From positions 62,001 through 126,000 of the forward strand of contig NZ_JASCQP010000023.1 of the NCBI RefSeq assembly GCF_030010555.1: a DNA stretch of 64,000 nt, given 5' to 3'. The stretch is from Halomonas rhizosphaerae. GTDB lineage: Bacteria; Pseudomonadota; Gammaproteobacteria; Pseudomonadales; Halomonadaceae. The notes under the pieces are model-generated. The model ran no database searches and was not told the DNA's origin. It saw only the letters and a list, made by a program, of their open reading frames with translations. The position numbers were made by a program, and so were the translations under genes. Of the stretch, positions 1 through 9,288 are shown one piece after another. Every line of letters begins with the position of its first letter. The first letter of the stretch is position 1.

Positions 1-266
1 GTGTAGTCCACGGTCAGCACCTCACCGGTCACCAGGGTCAGACGTGCCTCGCGCTGGGTGAAGGGGTGAAACTCGTCGCGGGCCTTGGCCAGCAGCTCGC
101 CGACCTGCTCCCCGCCATCCACCAGGGACGGCAGGGGAAGCCCCTTCAGGCGACTCAGGCTGATCGCCAGCAGCGCCTCGGCGGCCGGATTCATCCAGCG
201 CAGCCGCAGCTCGCCATCGAGCAGCAGCACCGACGTGGTGAGGTGTTCCATCAAGCGTTGGTACAT
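1..266 (-). CDS. glnL: nitrogen regulation sensor kinase NtrB/GlnL (N-terminal part)
   Basis: Only the first 88 or so codons lie in the window; the gene runs off the left edge. The translation begins MYQRLMEHLTTSVLLLDGEL and continues as a small PAS domain with the RWMNPAAEALL signature typical of NtrB. NtrB is the histidine kinase that phosphorylates or dephosphorylates NtrC according to PII status, so it controls glnA transcription. It lies downstream of glnA on the same strand, separated by a DUF4124 gene, an order I associate with Halomonadaceae and pseudomonads. The ATG at 264-266 was chosen because the PAS homology starts immediately after it. The kinase core cannot be seen. Confidence 0.85.
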   Translation of the reverse strand, partial: MYQRLMEHLTTSVLLLDGELRLRWMNPAAEALLAISLSRLKGLPLPSLVDGGEQVGELLAKARDEFHPFTQREARLTLVTGEVLTVDY

Positions 267-490
267 GGGGAGGTCCTGCCAGGTCCGATGGTGCCCCCTT
301 CGGGAGGCGCTTTCAGCAGCTAATGCAAGAAGCTTTTGTAAGAAGCTCTCTGCAAGAAGCGCGCCACCCCATGGGGCACGGCATGGCGCCTTATCGGGGC
401 AGGGTCGCACCCGCATTACGCCCTATTTTAGTGCACAGCGTCGCCGAGCGCCCATCGTCGTGCAGCAGGGCCGGACAGCGAACGGGACGG

Positions 491-739
491 TCAACGCTCC
501 TCGGGCGGGAAGGCGCGGGGAGGATGACGATGGGGCGGGTATGCCTTGCGTTCGGCATCGGGGTCGCGCGGGATATCGTCGTCGCGCAACCGCTCCAGGT
601 GCTCGAAGGCGCGGCCCTCGCTCACCCGGTCGGCATGACCGAAGGCATCGCCGCGACCCGCGTCGCGGGGCGGGGGCTCGCGACAGGGCCTGTGGGTGCC
701 GTCCGGACACAGCGGCCGATGTGGCCGGCGAAGGGGAAG
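491..739 (-). other. coding-like extension in frame after the DUF4124 stop codon
   Basis: The reading frame of the DUF4124 gene ends at a TAG at 740-742 but stays open in the same frame for 82 more codons to a TGA at 491-493. Codons are strongly GC-ending like those of real genes here, and the peptide contains ordinary stretches such as SEGRAFEHLERLRDDDIPRD. There is no in-frame ATG; only a GTG midway or a CTG could start it. It could be a C-terminal extension cut off by an amber mutation, a readthrough product, or a tiny gene with a rare start. Between 267 and 490 I see no gene, only a GCGCCA/TGGCGC inverted repeat around CCCCATGGGG at 361-389. Confidence 0.3.
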
Positions 740-1336
740 CTAATTGCTGCCCGGATTGTTGGGGTTCTGGGGCAGGTTGACGCTGGCCCGCTGCACGTAG
801 AGGGTCACCGGCGAAGTGCGGTGGCGCACCGCACCGCTGGCATCCAGCAGCTCGGCCTGCAGCACGTGTTCCCCGCGCTCCAGGTTGTTGAGCATGAAGG
901 TATCGGTGTGCATCGCCGACTGGCTGACCCGGCCGTCCACCAGCAGGCGCACCCGATGGTCCTCACGCAGGTCCGGCTCGATGCCCAGGATCACCTGGAC
1001 GTTGCCGGCGGCTCCGGTCGGCAGCGTCTCCTCCTGACTCGGCGAGCGGATGCCGAAGCTGTCGTAGGGCATGAAGGGTTGCCCCGGGCCGGCAGAGGCC
1101 CCACCTTCACTCTCGCCGCCACCACCATCGATCACGGCCGGCGACTCCGCCTCGCGGACCTCGCCGCGGCCGGGCACCACGGTGAGTGGCTTGAGGTCGA
1201 CCTCCTCGCCGCCACGTTCCGGGTTGTCGGTGAACACCGCGTTGCCCTGGGCGTCGGTGGTGCGATAGATAGTCTGGGCCTGAGCCGCGAGGCTGACCGA
1301 GAGCCCCAGCGCCAGGATCACGAGTGCCTTGTTCAT
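740..1336 (-). CDS. DUF4124 domain-containing exported protein
   Basis: 198 aa. Residues 1-20 form a cleavable signal peptide (MNKALVILALGLSVSLAAQA). A DUF4124 domain follows directly, with the family hallmark IYRTTDAQGNAVFTDNPE around residues 23-40. The rest is Pro/Gly/Glu-rich and ends in an Asn/Pro-rich tail. DUF4124 proteins are small periplasmic proteins of unknown function, commonly found beside glnA and glnL. The start at 1336 is preceded by an AGGGGG-type ribosome site and opens straight into the signal peptide. It sits downstream of the glnA terminator, so it probably depends on its own promoter or on readthrough. Nothing suggests an enzyme. Confidence 0.85.
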   Translation of the reverse strand: MNKALVILALGLSVSLAAQAQTIYRTTDAQGNAVFTDNPERGGEEVDLKPLTVVPGRGEVREAESPAVIDGGGGESEGGASAGPGQPFMPYDSFGIRSPSQEETLPTGAAGNVQVILGIEPDLREDHRVRLLVDGRVSQSAMHTDTFMLNNLERGEHVLQAELLDASGAVRHRTSPVTLYVQRASVNLPQNPNNPGSN

Positions 1337-1415
1337 GCCTACCCCCTGCGTCGTCGCCGCCGCCCGACGGCAACGGCCATGAGAGACTGCATCATCCCTT
1401 TCTTGGATAGTGTAT

Positions 1416-1454
1416 GAAAGAAAGGGGTTCCGCCATGGCGGAACCCCTTCTTTC
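1416..1454 (-). terminator. terminator downstream of glnA
   Basis: A perfect 24-bp palindrome (1424-1447) of GGGGTTCCGCCA and its complement is extended by AA/TT and, after a one-base bulge, by GAAAG/CTTTC. On the minus strand the stem is followed by CTTTCTTTC, a T-rich exit about 65 bp after the glnA stop. This fits an intrinsic terminator or attenuator that separates abundant glnA mRNA from the downstream regulator genes. Confidence 0.75.
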
Positions 1455-1517
1455 GCTCAACGCGCGTGACGGCGAGCCACGCCGGACCGGCAGGCCCGGG
1501 TGGCCGGCCGCCCGCGA

Positions 1518-2924
1518 TCAGCAGCTGTAGTACATGTCGAACTCGATCGGGTGCGTGGTCATGCGGATGCGCTCCACGTCCTCGCTGAGCAGCTCGATGT
1601 AGGCATCGATCATCTCGTCGGTGAACACGCCGCCCTCGGTGAGGAAGCCGCGATCGGCATCCAGCGCCTCCAGGGCCTGGTCGAGGCTGTGAGCCACGGT
1701 CGGCACGGCCTTGCCCTCTTCCGGCGGCAGGTCGTAGAGGTTCTTGTCCATGGGATCGCCGGGGTGGATCTTGTTCTTGATGCCGTCGATGCCGGCCATC
1801 AGCATCGCCGCGAAGGCCAGGTAGGGATTGGCGGTCGGGTCCGGGAAGCGGGTCTCGACGCGCTTGCCCTTGGGGCTCGCGGTGTAAGGGATGCGCAGGG
1901 AGGCAGAGCGGTTGCGGGCGCTGTAGGCCAGCATCACCGGCGCCTCGAAGCCCGGCACCAGGCGCTTGTAGGAGTTGGTGGAGGCGTTGGTGAAGGCGTT
2001 CAGGGCCCGGGCGTGCTTGATGATGCCGCCGATGTAGTAGAGCGCCATCTCGGAGAGGCCCGCGTACTCGTCGCCGGCGAACTGGTTGACGCCGTCCTTC
2101 CAGAAGGACTGGTGGACGTGCATGCCGCTGCCGTTGTCGCCGACCAGCGGCTTGGGCATGAAGGTGGCCGTCTTGCCGTAGGCGTGAGCCACGTTGTGGA
2201 TCACGTACTTCATCTCCTGGACCTCGTCAGCCTTCTTCACGAGGGTGTTGAACTTCACGCCGATCTCGTTCTGGCCGGCGTTGGCCACCTCGTGGTGGTG
2301 CACCTCGACGGACTGGCCGATGGCTTCCAGGGTGTTGCACATGGCACCGCGGATGTCGTGGAAGCTGTCCACCGGCGGGACCGGGAAGTAGCCGCCCTTG
2401 ACCCGCGGACGGTGGGCCAGGTTACCGCCTTCTACCGGACGGTCGGTGGACCAGGCCCCCTCCTCGGAGGAGATCTTGTACATGGAGCCTTCGATGTCGG
2501 ACTTCCAGTGCACCTCGTCGAAGATGAAGAACTCGGGCTCCGGCCCGAAGAAGGCGGTATCGCCCAGGCCGGAGGACTGCAGGTAGGCCTCGGCACGCTT
2601 GGCGATGGAGCGCGGGTCACGCTCGTAGCCCTGCATGGTGGCCGGCTCGATGATGTCGCAGCGCAGCACCAGGGTGGCGTCCTCTGTGAAGGGGTCGAGG
2701 AAGGCGGTGCCATCTTCGGGGCGCAGGATCATGTCCGACTCGTTGATGCCCTTCCAGCCGGAGATGGAGGAACCGTCGAACATCTGGCCGTTCTCGAAAA
2801 ATTCCTCGTCGACGTCACGGGCCGGGATGGTGACGTGCTGCTCCTTGCCGCGGGTGTCGGTGAAGCGCAGGTCGACCCACTTCACGTCGTGTTCTTCAAT
2901 CAGGGCGAGAGTCTTGGCAGACAT
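1518..2924 (-). CDS. glnA: glutamine synthetase type I
   Basis: 468 aa, the usual length of bacterial GSI-beta. It catalyses ATP-dependent amidation of glutamate with ammonium as a cytoplasmic dodecamer. The N-terminus [20 protein letters not shown], the [19 protein letters not shown] active-site strand and the adenylylation loop NLYDLPPEE are all present. Counting from the chosen start, the adenylylated tyrosine falls at residue 397, as in E. coli. That start (ATG 2922-2924) has GGAGGA six bases upstream; an ATG four codons earlier does not fit a ribosome site. Regulation by NtrC and sigma-54 is supported by the sites upstream. The DUF4124 and glnL genes follow downstream. Confidence 0.97.
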   Translation of the reverse strand: MSAKTLALIEEHDVKWVDLRFTDTRGKEQHVTIPARDVDEEFFENGQMFDGSSISGWKGINESDMILRPEDGTAFLDPFTEDATLVLRCDIIEPATMQGYERDPRSIAKRAEAYLQSSGLGDTAFFGPEPEFFIFDEVHWKSDIEGSMYKISSEEGAWSTDRPVEGGNLAHRPRVKGGYFPVPPVDSFHDIRGAMCNTLEAIGQSVEVHHHEVANAGQNEIGVKFNTLVKKADEVQEMKYVIHNVAHAYGKTATFMPKPLVGDNGSGMHVHQSFWKDGVNQFAGDEYAGLSEMALYYIGGIIKHARALNAFTNASTNSYKRLVPGFEAPVMLAYSARNRSASLRIPYTASPKGKRVETRFPDPTANPYLAFAAMLMAGIDGIKNKIHPGDPMDKNLYDLPPEEGKAVPTVAHSLDQALEALDADRGFLTEGGVFTDEMIDAYIELLSEDVERIRMTTHPIEFDMYYSC

Positions 2925-3064
2925 GGTGTCCTCCACTGTGAGCTAGGCTCGAAAGGTTGGGCTTAGGTAATTCATTGGCGCTGGCGATCCCAGCACGTGT
3001 TGTAGCATGCCGCGGCAGCGCTGCCCACGACTGCCATGCACGAACATGGCACTGCCCGGAACAA

Positions 3065-3080
3065 TGCAGGCAACGTGCCA
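3065..3080 (-). promoter_or_regulatory. sigma-54 promoter of glnA
   Basis: Read on the minus strand this is TGGCACGTTGCCTGCA. It has the -24 element TGGCACG and a -12 element CTGCA at the canonical spacing, one base from the TTGCA consensus. Transcription would start near 3054 and give a leader of about 130 nt before glnA. The position fits the NtrC-type sites 130-190 bp further upstream. Confidence 0.7.
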
Positions 3081-3211
3081 ATCTTGCACCGTTTCATTTC
3101 AGCCGTTTCGTATCCATATGATTTAAAGCGACTTTAGCACCTCGACTCCGGACACTCCCTGCACCAGCATCAGCAGGCCGATGCGGGAATTCGGGATGTC
3201 GCGCATCTCAT

Positions 3212-3259
3212 TGCACCACGCAGGTGCGTCAAGACACCCTTGCGCACCATATTGGAACA
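3212..3259. promoter_or_regulatory. pair of NtrC enhancer sites upstream of glnA
   Basis: Two dyads resemble the NtrC consensus TGCACCA-N3-TGGTGCA. Site 1 is TGCACCACGCAGGTGCG (3212-3228, 12 of 14 consensus positions). Site 2 is CGCACCATATTGGAACA (3243-3259, 11 of 14). Their centres are 31 bp apart, about three helical turns, much like the two strong enhancer sites at E. coli glnAp2. The rest of 3081-3482 holds no gene that I can support. Confidence 0.65.
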
Positions 3260-3482
3260 TTCCGCGGCATTCTTGCCCGTTGATGGCGCGCCTCATGCCC
3301 GGGACGGCCGGGACGTCATGGCTTGTGCATAGAAATATCAGTCCGGCGCCTCATTGATACGCTTCACAACCAAAAACTACACTCATTTACATGGTGGCGC
3401 CGGCCGGGGAAGGCGCGGGTTCCGGAGATGGCGCCATGTCAGCCCGACTTGCGCACGACCCACCACTGGAGCCGGCACGAGA

Positions 3483-4022
3483 ATGATCGTCTGCAGCATC
3501 CTCCTCGATGCCCGCTCCGCGGGTGCCGGTCTGCCCCGACGCCTGGCAGCCCTGAAGCCACTCCGCCAGCGGCACGACCTGCGCATGGAAGTGGTGTTGG
3601 CCGACGACACTGATGACCCGCGACTGCTGCGCCTGGCGAGCGGGCATGACGCACGCATCGTGACCACCGAGGGGACCCCGTTGGGGGATCGCCTCAACAC
3701 GGCCGTGGCCCATAGCCAGGGGCAGGCACTGCTGTTCCTGCCCCGGGGGCGCGCCATTCCCGCCGGCTGGCTCGTGAAGGCACTGGTGGACATCGAGAAA
3801 CACAGCCGGGATGCCGTGGTATTGACCACCTCGAGTCCCAGCCGGCTGAGGCAGCTCTGGCAACGCCTGCGCCACCAGACGCCCGCGGACACCCTCTGCG
3901 TCTCGCGGGCCTGGTTCGAGCGCATCGGCGGCTGCGACCCGGCACTCGACGCCGAGGCCCTTCCCGACCTGATCGAGCGCCTGCATGCCTGCCAGGCCAG
4001 GATCACCGCCGCCATAGCCTGA
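3483..4022 (+). CDS. small glycosyltransferase-like protein of unknown function
   Basis: 179 aa. The fold looks like a truncated GT-A glycosyltransferase of family 2: a first beta strand MIVCSILLDAR, a VVLADDTDD strand resembling a nucleotide-sugar binding edge, a GDRLNTAVAHSQGQALLFLP segment where family 2 enzymes check ligand position, and a late CVSRAWFERIGGCDPAL stretch resembling the family's FxxxGGFDE motif. A clear DxD metal site at the usual place is not evident. The ATG at 3483 is where the first strand begins; the upstream ribosome site is weak. It precedes typA by 134 bp on the same strand. The substrate and even the enzymatic activity are unknown. Confidence 0.5.
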   Translation: MIVCSILLDARSAGAGLPRRLAALKPLRQRHDLRMEVVLADDTDDPRLLRLASGHDARIVTTEGTPLGDRLNTAVAHSQGQALLFLPRGRAIPAGWLVKALVDIEKHSRDAVVLTTSSPSRLRQLWQRLRHQTPADTLCVSRAWFERIGGCDPALDAEALPDLIERLHACQARITAAIA

Positions 4023-4119
4023 ACCGCAGACGGCTCGGCGAAGCCTCCCAAGCCACTGATATCCCGTGGCCCCGCAAGATTCACGGCGACAACGCTGGTA
4101 GCCGTCATCGCCCTGCCCC

Positions 4120-4125
4120 TATAAT
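4120..4125 (+). promoter_or_regulatory. -10 box of typA
   Basis: A perfect TATAAT lies 31 bp before the chosen typA start, with transcription predicted near 4132. No convincing -35 is seen 17 bp upstream. This box overlaps an in-frame ATG at 4124, which argues against that codon as the typA start. Confidence 0.55.
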
Positions 4126-4156
4126 GCGCCCCCAATTTTGTCAGCAGGATCCCGTC

Positions 4157-5983
<1,827 letters not shown>

Positions 5984-6067
5984 GGTCCGCTGCCCATGCC
6001 GCCCCCAGAGCCCGCCTCGAGGTTCTTTATAGCAAATTCTATGTAAGTAAGTGAGTGAGTGAATTAT

Positions 6068-6091
6068 AGCCCTGCTTTTGCGGGGCTTTTT
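6068..6091 (+). terminator. rho-independent terminator of typA
   Basis: AGCCCTGC and GCGGGGCT pair around a TTTT loop (one G-T wobble) and run into TTTTT, 85 bp after the typA stop. A short GTAAGTAAGTGAGTGAGTGA microsatellite precedes it at about 6042-6061. This probably marks the last backbone signal before the accessory region. Confidence 0.85.
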
Positions 6092-6103
6092 AAAATCTAT
6101 AGC

Positions 6104-6133
6104 ATTTACATACTGTGTAATCTTAGTGTGTAA
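6104..6133. repeat. left candidate island end, inverted partner at 40397
   Basis: Read outward on the minus strand, this 30-bp segment begins TTACACACT and, after 12 bases, has TATGTAAAT. The segment at 40397-40426, read outward on the plus strand, begins TTACACACT and, after 11 bases, has TATGTAACAT. The two bracket all of the accessory DNA. The segment also holds a TGTGTAA direct repeat (6114 and 6127). The similarity is short, AT-rich and one base out of register, so chance cannot be excluded. Confidence 0.35.
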
Positions 6134-6185
6134 GAAACCTATGCTCTTTCAGGCACGAGCTGATCGGTCGCAATTCTCAAGCGCG

Positions 6186-7280
6186 CTAGTCTCTGATGCA
6201 CCACATCTGCTTCTGGCGCTCCACGGTATGTGACCACTTAGGCGTGGTGGGCCTGCAGACGGTGTTCTGGTTGCCGAACAAACCCACTGCGCTGAAGGCC
6301 TCCTTGCGGCCGACGGTATGCAGCCAGCGAAGCGGGACCAGGTACACGGCCTCATCGTCATCCCCTTAGCCGGGCCGGTCTGCGAGTAGCCTTCGATCAG
6401 CGTCATCTTTAGGAGAGTTCTGGGTCCCTCCGGGGTGTCGAAACTGTATTCGTCCGCGCGGCAGCGCTCGCCGACCACCTCGCCCACGCCTACGTAGCCG
6501 GTCTTGGGGAGATTGACCCAGACGGGGTCACCTTCTGAAAGCATGGTGAGCGTCTTGGAATACCACGCCGCGCCGCCCCTATCCGTCAACGTAGTTGTCA
6601 CCTTAACCGATTGAGAGGTGATCAACGTGCGTTACCCCGCTGAGCGTAAGGAAGCCAAGGCGACGGGTATCTTCCCACAGGTAATCGGGACTGAAAGAGG
6701 CGTAGAACTCGCCGTTCCAGGGCTCCTTCTTGGCCTTGCGGACCACGGGCTGGCTAGGCTCGTCCGGGTTGATCATCCAGGCGCGACTGAGTTAGCGGCT
6801 GCCGACATCCTCGAAAGCGCTGAAGTACATGGCGTTGATCGACAGCTGGGCGTGCTGAGTGAGGTAGTTGTTTATGCGTTCGCTGCTGGCACTGAGCTGG
6901 GTGGCAACCACCACTAATTTGTGGTTCTCATTGAGGGTGACGGCATCTAGGTCAATGCCGAACTTGTTCGCGAAGGCCTTGCCCAAGGTGGCTTGGGGGC
7001 GGTCGTAACGCTCGGCGAACTCTTGGTAGATATCCTCCAGCTGGTAGTCGGCCAGGGTGACCATCCAGGAGGCATAGTCGATGGCCAGCAGGTCGATCAA
7101 CTTGCCGATGGCAGTGCGCACCTGACGGCCGATCAGCAGCCAGTCGCGATTGAGGATCGCGACGTCCTGCATGATCAGCTCTTCCAGCAGCCCCTCGTCG
7201 GCTAGCCCCGCAGGACGCAGCTTCTGGGGCCGTTTGCCCGTGCTATCCGATAGCTTCCAGATCCCTTATTCGATGGCCAT
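6186..7280 (-). pseudogene. decayed PD-(D/E)XK (NucS/DUF91-like) nuclease gene
   Basis: Translated fragments in order are MAIE-stop-GIWKLSDSTGKRPQKL, LNRDWLLIGRQVRTAIGKLI, DLLAID joined directly to YASWMVTL, LNENHKLVVVATQLSASSER, then SR-stop-LSRAWMI, SPDYLWEDTRR, YVGVGEVVGER and a C-terminus GLFGNQNTVCRPTTPKW. This matches a widespread family of about 370 aa. Damage includes ochre codons at 7266-7268 and after DVGSR near 6790, both where tyrosine is expected; loss of roughly 25 codons between DLLAID and YASW, the stretch that normally holds the catalytic E-x-K strand; and at least one frameshift after the SGVTHVDH segment. The family name is recalled, not searched. The gene is certainly inactive as a nuclease. 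Confidence 0.75.
7178..7202. repeat. 25-bp direct repeat, copy 1 (second copy at 9026-9050)
   Basis: The same 25 bases (GCTCTTCCAGCAGCCCCTCG then TCGGC) occur at 9026-9050. Both encode, on the minus strand, the ADEGLLEE segment near the N-terminus of the nuclease-like pseudogene family. The repeats bracket the higBA pair. Confidence 0.8.
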
Positions 7281-7331
7281 GGACTACCTTTATTTTAATT
7301 CTGCTGTGGTATCAGAGGTTAAGGAACCATT

Positions 7332-8546
7332 CTACTTCGTAGCCAACCTGTTTAATGCACACTTGATTTTTTCCCTAAAAAGCCTGCCGAACAACTTATG
7401 GTCGTTAGCTTCGTGCCTAAGTCGCCCAGCTATAATGCAGCTAGAAATATTAAGCTTACGCGCCAAGTCATTAACTGAGCCAGAATCACCTGGATTGATG
7501 TCTTTTAGGGCATCTTCTGGAATCAGGGCATTCTGAGCAAGTGAGTCAGCTTCATGCTCCAAATTATCAGAACCTAATGAATCCAAATCATCTATGAACC
7601 AAGTCTCAGAACCATCGAGATGCAATGCAATATGCGCAAGCTCGTGCATCAATGTGAACCAGAAGTTATCTAGTTTGTCGTATCTGAGTGTCAGTGCCAC
7701 CACCGGATTTCCGTTAGGAGCTATACATACAGCACCATCAAGATAAGTTTTTGGAAGGTGCGGCTCGATAACTAAGTGTATTCCACTTCGATTTAGGTAT
7801 TCGATGGCCAGTAAGGGGCCTTGTTCAGACCATGAAAGTTGAGCTAAGCTTCTCATCCACTGAAAATTAACAGTCCCTTTTTTATAAATGCATGGCAAAC
7901 ACTGTTCTTGTGCTAATTGAAGCACCCGCGCTTGCCAGGCCCAGAGGGCGTATCTGTCAGTCTCCTTGTCATTAGACCTAAGGTGGGCGCTGCTTCTTAG
8001 CATAGCGGGTTGCAGTGAGTAGCCTCCAGGGATACTAGAAAATAGCTTACCCATCCACTCCGGGGCATATTCTTTTAGCTCTTGTAGGCTTCCTGTGAAG
8101 CCCTCAAAGTAACCACGTTTTCTCATTTCACTCAGCGGGAATGCCTGCCAGTCGATATCTTGCTGGTCAGCAGATTTTTGTATCGGATCCTGAATAAGAA
8201 CCTCGGCAGGTATACCAAGCCCCGCGCTAAGTCTGCGTATCATATTCAAGCTAAGGTTTCTGTCTTTATTTAAAACCTCCGTCACTTTGGGAGCAGAACC
8301 TATGTATGGAATTAGGTCTTTATTCCGTAATCCCTGCTGCTCCATCCTGAATTTAATGGCATCAACCGGATCCGGGATATCCATCGGGAAATTTTCTTCT
8401 TCATAGCGCTCAATAAGAAGTGCAAGCACATCAAGCTCGTCCGCTTCTCGAGAACCGGGGAGCGGGTCAGACTCCATTAGAGCAATGACTCGCTCTAATG
8501 CTTTCTCATGCTCTTCCTGCGACTTGATGATTTTTATGTGATCCAT
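7332..8546 (-). CDS. higA: HigA-type antitoxin with ImmA/IrrE peptidase domain
   Basis: 404 aa, much longer than a plain HigA. Residues 1-60 resemble the acidic N-terminus of HigA proteins. An XRE helix-turn-helix follows at about residues 70-125 (LRNKDLIPYIGSAPKVTEVL, NLSLNMIRRLSAGLGIP). The C-terminal half carries a metallopeptidase-like domain with the zinc motif HELAH within TLMHELAHIALHL. The protein should neutralise the upstream HigB toxin and repress the operon; the peptidase-like part could sense stress or cleave a partner. It starts 11 bp after the toxin stop. Base composition is clearly lower in GC than the flanks, a sign of horizontal origin. XRE plus ImmA/IrrE single proteins also occur as phage regulators, but the toxin neighbour decides. 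Confidence 0.85.
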   Translation of the reverse strand: MDHIKIIKSQEEHEKALERVIALMESDPLPGSREADELDVLALLIERYEEENFPMDIPDPVDAIKFRMEQQGLRNKDLIPYIGSAPKVTEVLNKDRNLSLNMIRRLSAGLGIPAEVLIQDPIQKSADQQDIDWQAFPLSEMRKRGYFEGFTGSLQELKEYAPEWMGKLFSSIPGGYSLQPAMLRSSAHLRSNDKETDRYALWAWQARVLQLAQEQCLPCIYKKGTVNFQWMRSLAQLSWSEQGPLLAIEYLNRSGIHLVIEPHLPKTYLDGAVCIAPNGNPVVALTLRYDKLDNFWFTLMHELAHIALHLDGSETWFIDDLDSLGSDNLEHEADSLAQNALIPEDALKDINPGDSGSVNDLARKLNISSCIIAGRLRHEANDHKLFGRLFREKIKCALNRLATK

Positions 8547-8557
8547 AATCTTGCACC

Positions 8558-8842
8558 TTAAAAACGCTTCTTGTCATAATCAGCGTGTGTTCCAACCCAC
8601 TCTACAACGACAATTCCGCTCTGATAGCGTACCTGTACGACAAGCCTGAAGTCGTTTCCTTTTATATTAAAAATAACTCTGTTTCCTGATAAAAAATCTG
8701 CGCTGCGGTAACGATTTTTAATGTCTTGAGGATTTTTCCATTTCGCATGCTCGGTCTCCATGAACCAAGCATTCAACGCTTTTTTTGAGGATGCGTGCTT
8801 CTGGATGCACTGGTAGATTTTGTCACGTCCTAAGATTTTCAT
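8558..8842 (-). CDS. higB: HigB-type mRNA interferase toxin
   Basis: 94 aa, the normal size for the HigB_toxin family (RelE superfamily). These toxins enter ribosomes and cut mRNA. Family features are the start MKILGRDKIYQCIQKHASSK, the WKNPQDIKNRYRSADFL segment, and the strands RVIFNIKGNDFRLVVQVRY and VEWVGTHADYDKK with the final catalytic-type His/Tyr/Lys cluster. It is first in a two-gene minus-strand operon with the antitoxin 11 bp downstream, the typical toxin-first order of higBA. The ATG at 8840-8842 has a GGGAAA-type ribosome site about 12 bases upstream. Confidence 0.9.
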   Translation of the reverse strand: MKILGRDKIYQCIQKHASSKKALNAWFMETEHAKWKNPQDIKNRYRSADFLSGNRVIFNIKGNDFRLVVQVRYQSGIVVVEWVGTHADYDKKRF

Positions 8843-8868
8843 AGTGCCCAGAATTTCCCTTTTGGGTA

Positions 8869-8896
8869 ATTGTACACGATGTTCCCGTAATGGGAA
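8869..8896 (-). promoter_or_regulatory. higBA promoter and candidate operator
   Basis: On the minus strand a TACAAT -10 box (8869-8874) is followed upstream by the dyad TTCCCATTACGGGAA (8882-8896), which overlaps the -35 region. A dyad in this position is what an autorepressing HigA would bind. The -35 itself is poor (ATTCCC). From 8897 to 9020 I see no gene. Confidence 0.55.
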
Positions 8897-9020
8897 TGTG
8901 TTTTTTGGTTATAAAGTTATGATTTTATATATCATTTACGCATAAATCCTGCTCATTGCTGGGAGTAGCTACTCCGCAGGCAGAGGCCCAATAACGGATG
9001 AAGCTTGATACGAGCTACAT

Positions 9021-9118
9021 AACCTGCTCTTCCAGCAGCCCCTCGTCGGCGAGGCCCATGGGCCGAAGAAGCTTCTGCAGTCCGTCGACCAGCTTCTAGA
9101 TTCCTTGTTCGGCGCCAT
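9021..9118 (-). pseudogene. second remnant of the nuclease-like gene's 5' end
   Basis: On the minus strand, one base shifted from the ATG at 9116-9118, the translation reads EQGI-stop-KLVDGLQKLLRP followed by MGLADEGLLEEQVM. This parallels MAIEYGIWKLSDSTGKRPQKL...GLADEGLLEELIM of the pseudogene that ends at 7280. The tryptophan codon has become TAG and the start is frameshifted. Only about 33 codons survive. It lies immediately outside the higBA pair, so the toxin-antitoxin module is flanked by two copies of the same gene start. Confidence 0.65.
9026..9050. repeat. 25-bp direct repeat, copy 2 (first copy at 7178-7202)
   Basis: This is identical over 25 bases to 7178-7202. It may reflect duplication of the host gene's 5' end when the higBA segment inserted, or recombination between two alleles of the nuclease-like gene. 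Confidence 0.8.
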
Positions 9119-9288
9119 AAAGGGACCTCCCTTTGAGCTTGATAGAGAATAACGTCTCCGCGTCCGTTGCAATGCCTGGCTTGCAGTCCCAAACACGCTC
9201 CCCCTCTCTTGACTCTTAAGAGCCGAGGTGGGATTTTTAACACTGTGGTTATAATGGCCCTCTCACCATGCATCGTTCCGGCAGAACA

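Noticed and set aside
1500..2966. Long plus-strand open frames opposite glnA, typA, hsdM and livM
   Set aside because: They mirror strongly expressed genes in GC-rich DNA and have no homology or ribosome sites. They are shadow frames.
4124..4156. ATG at 4124 as the typA start
   Set aside because: It overlaps the TATAAT promoter element, and the family N-terminus begins at the GTG at 4157 with a ribosome site.
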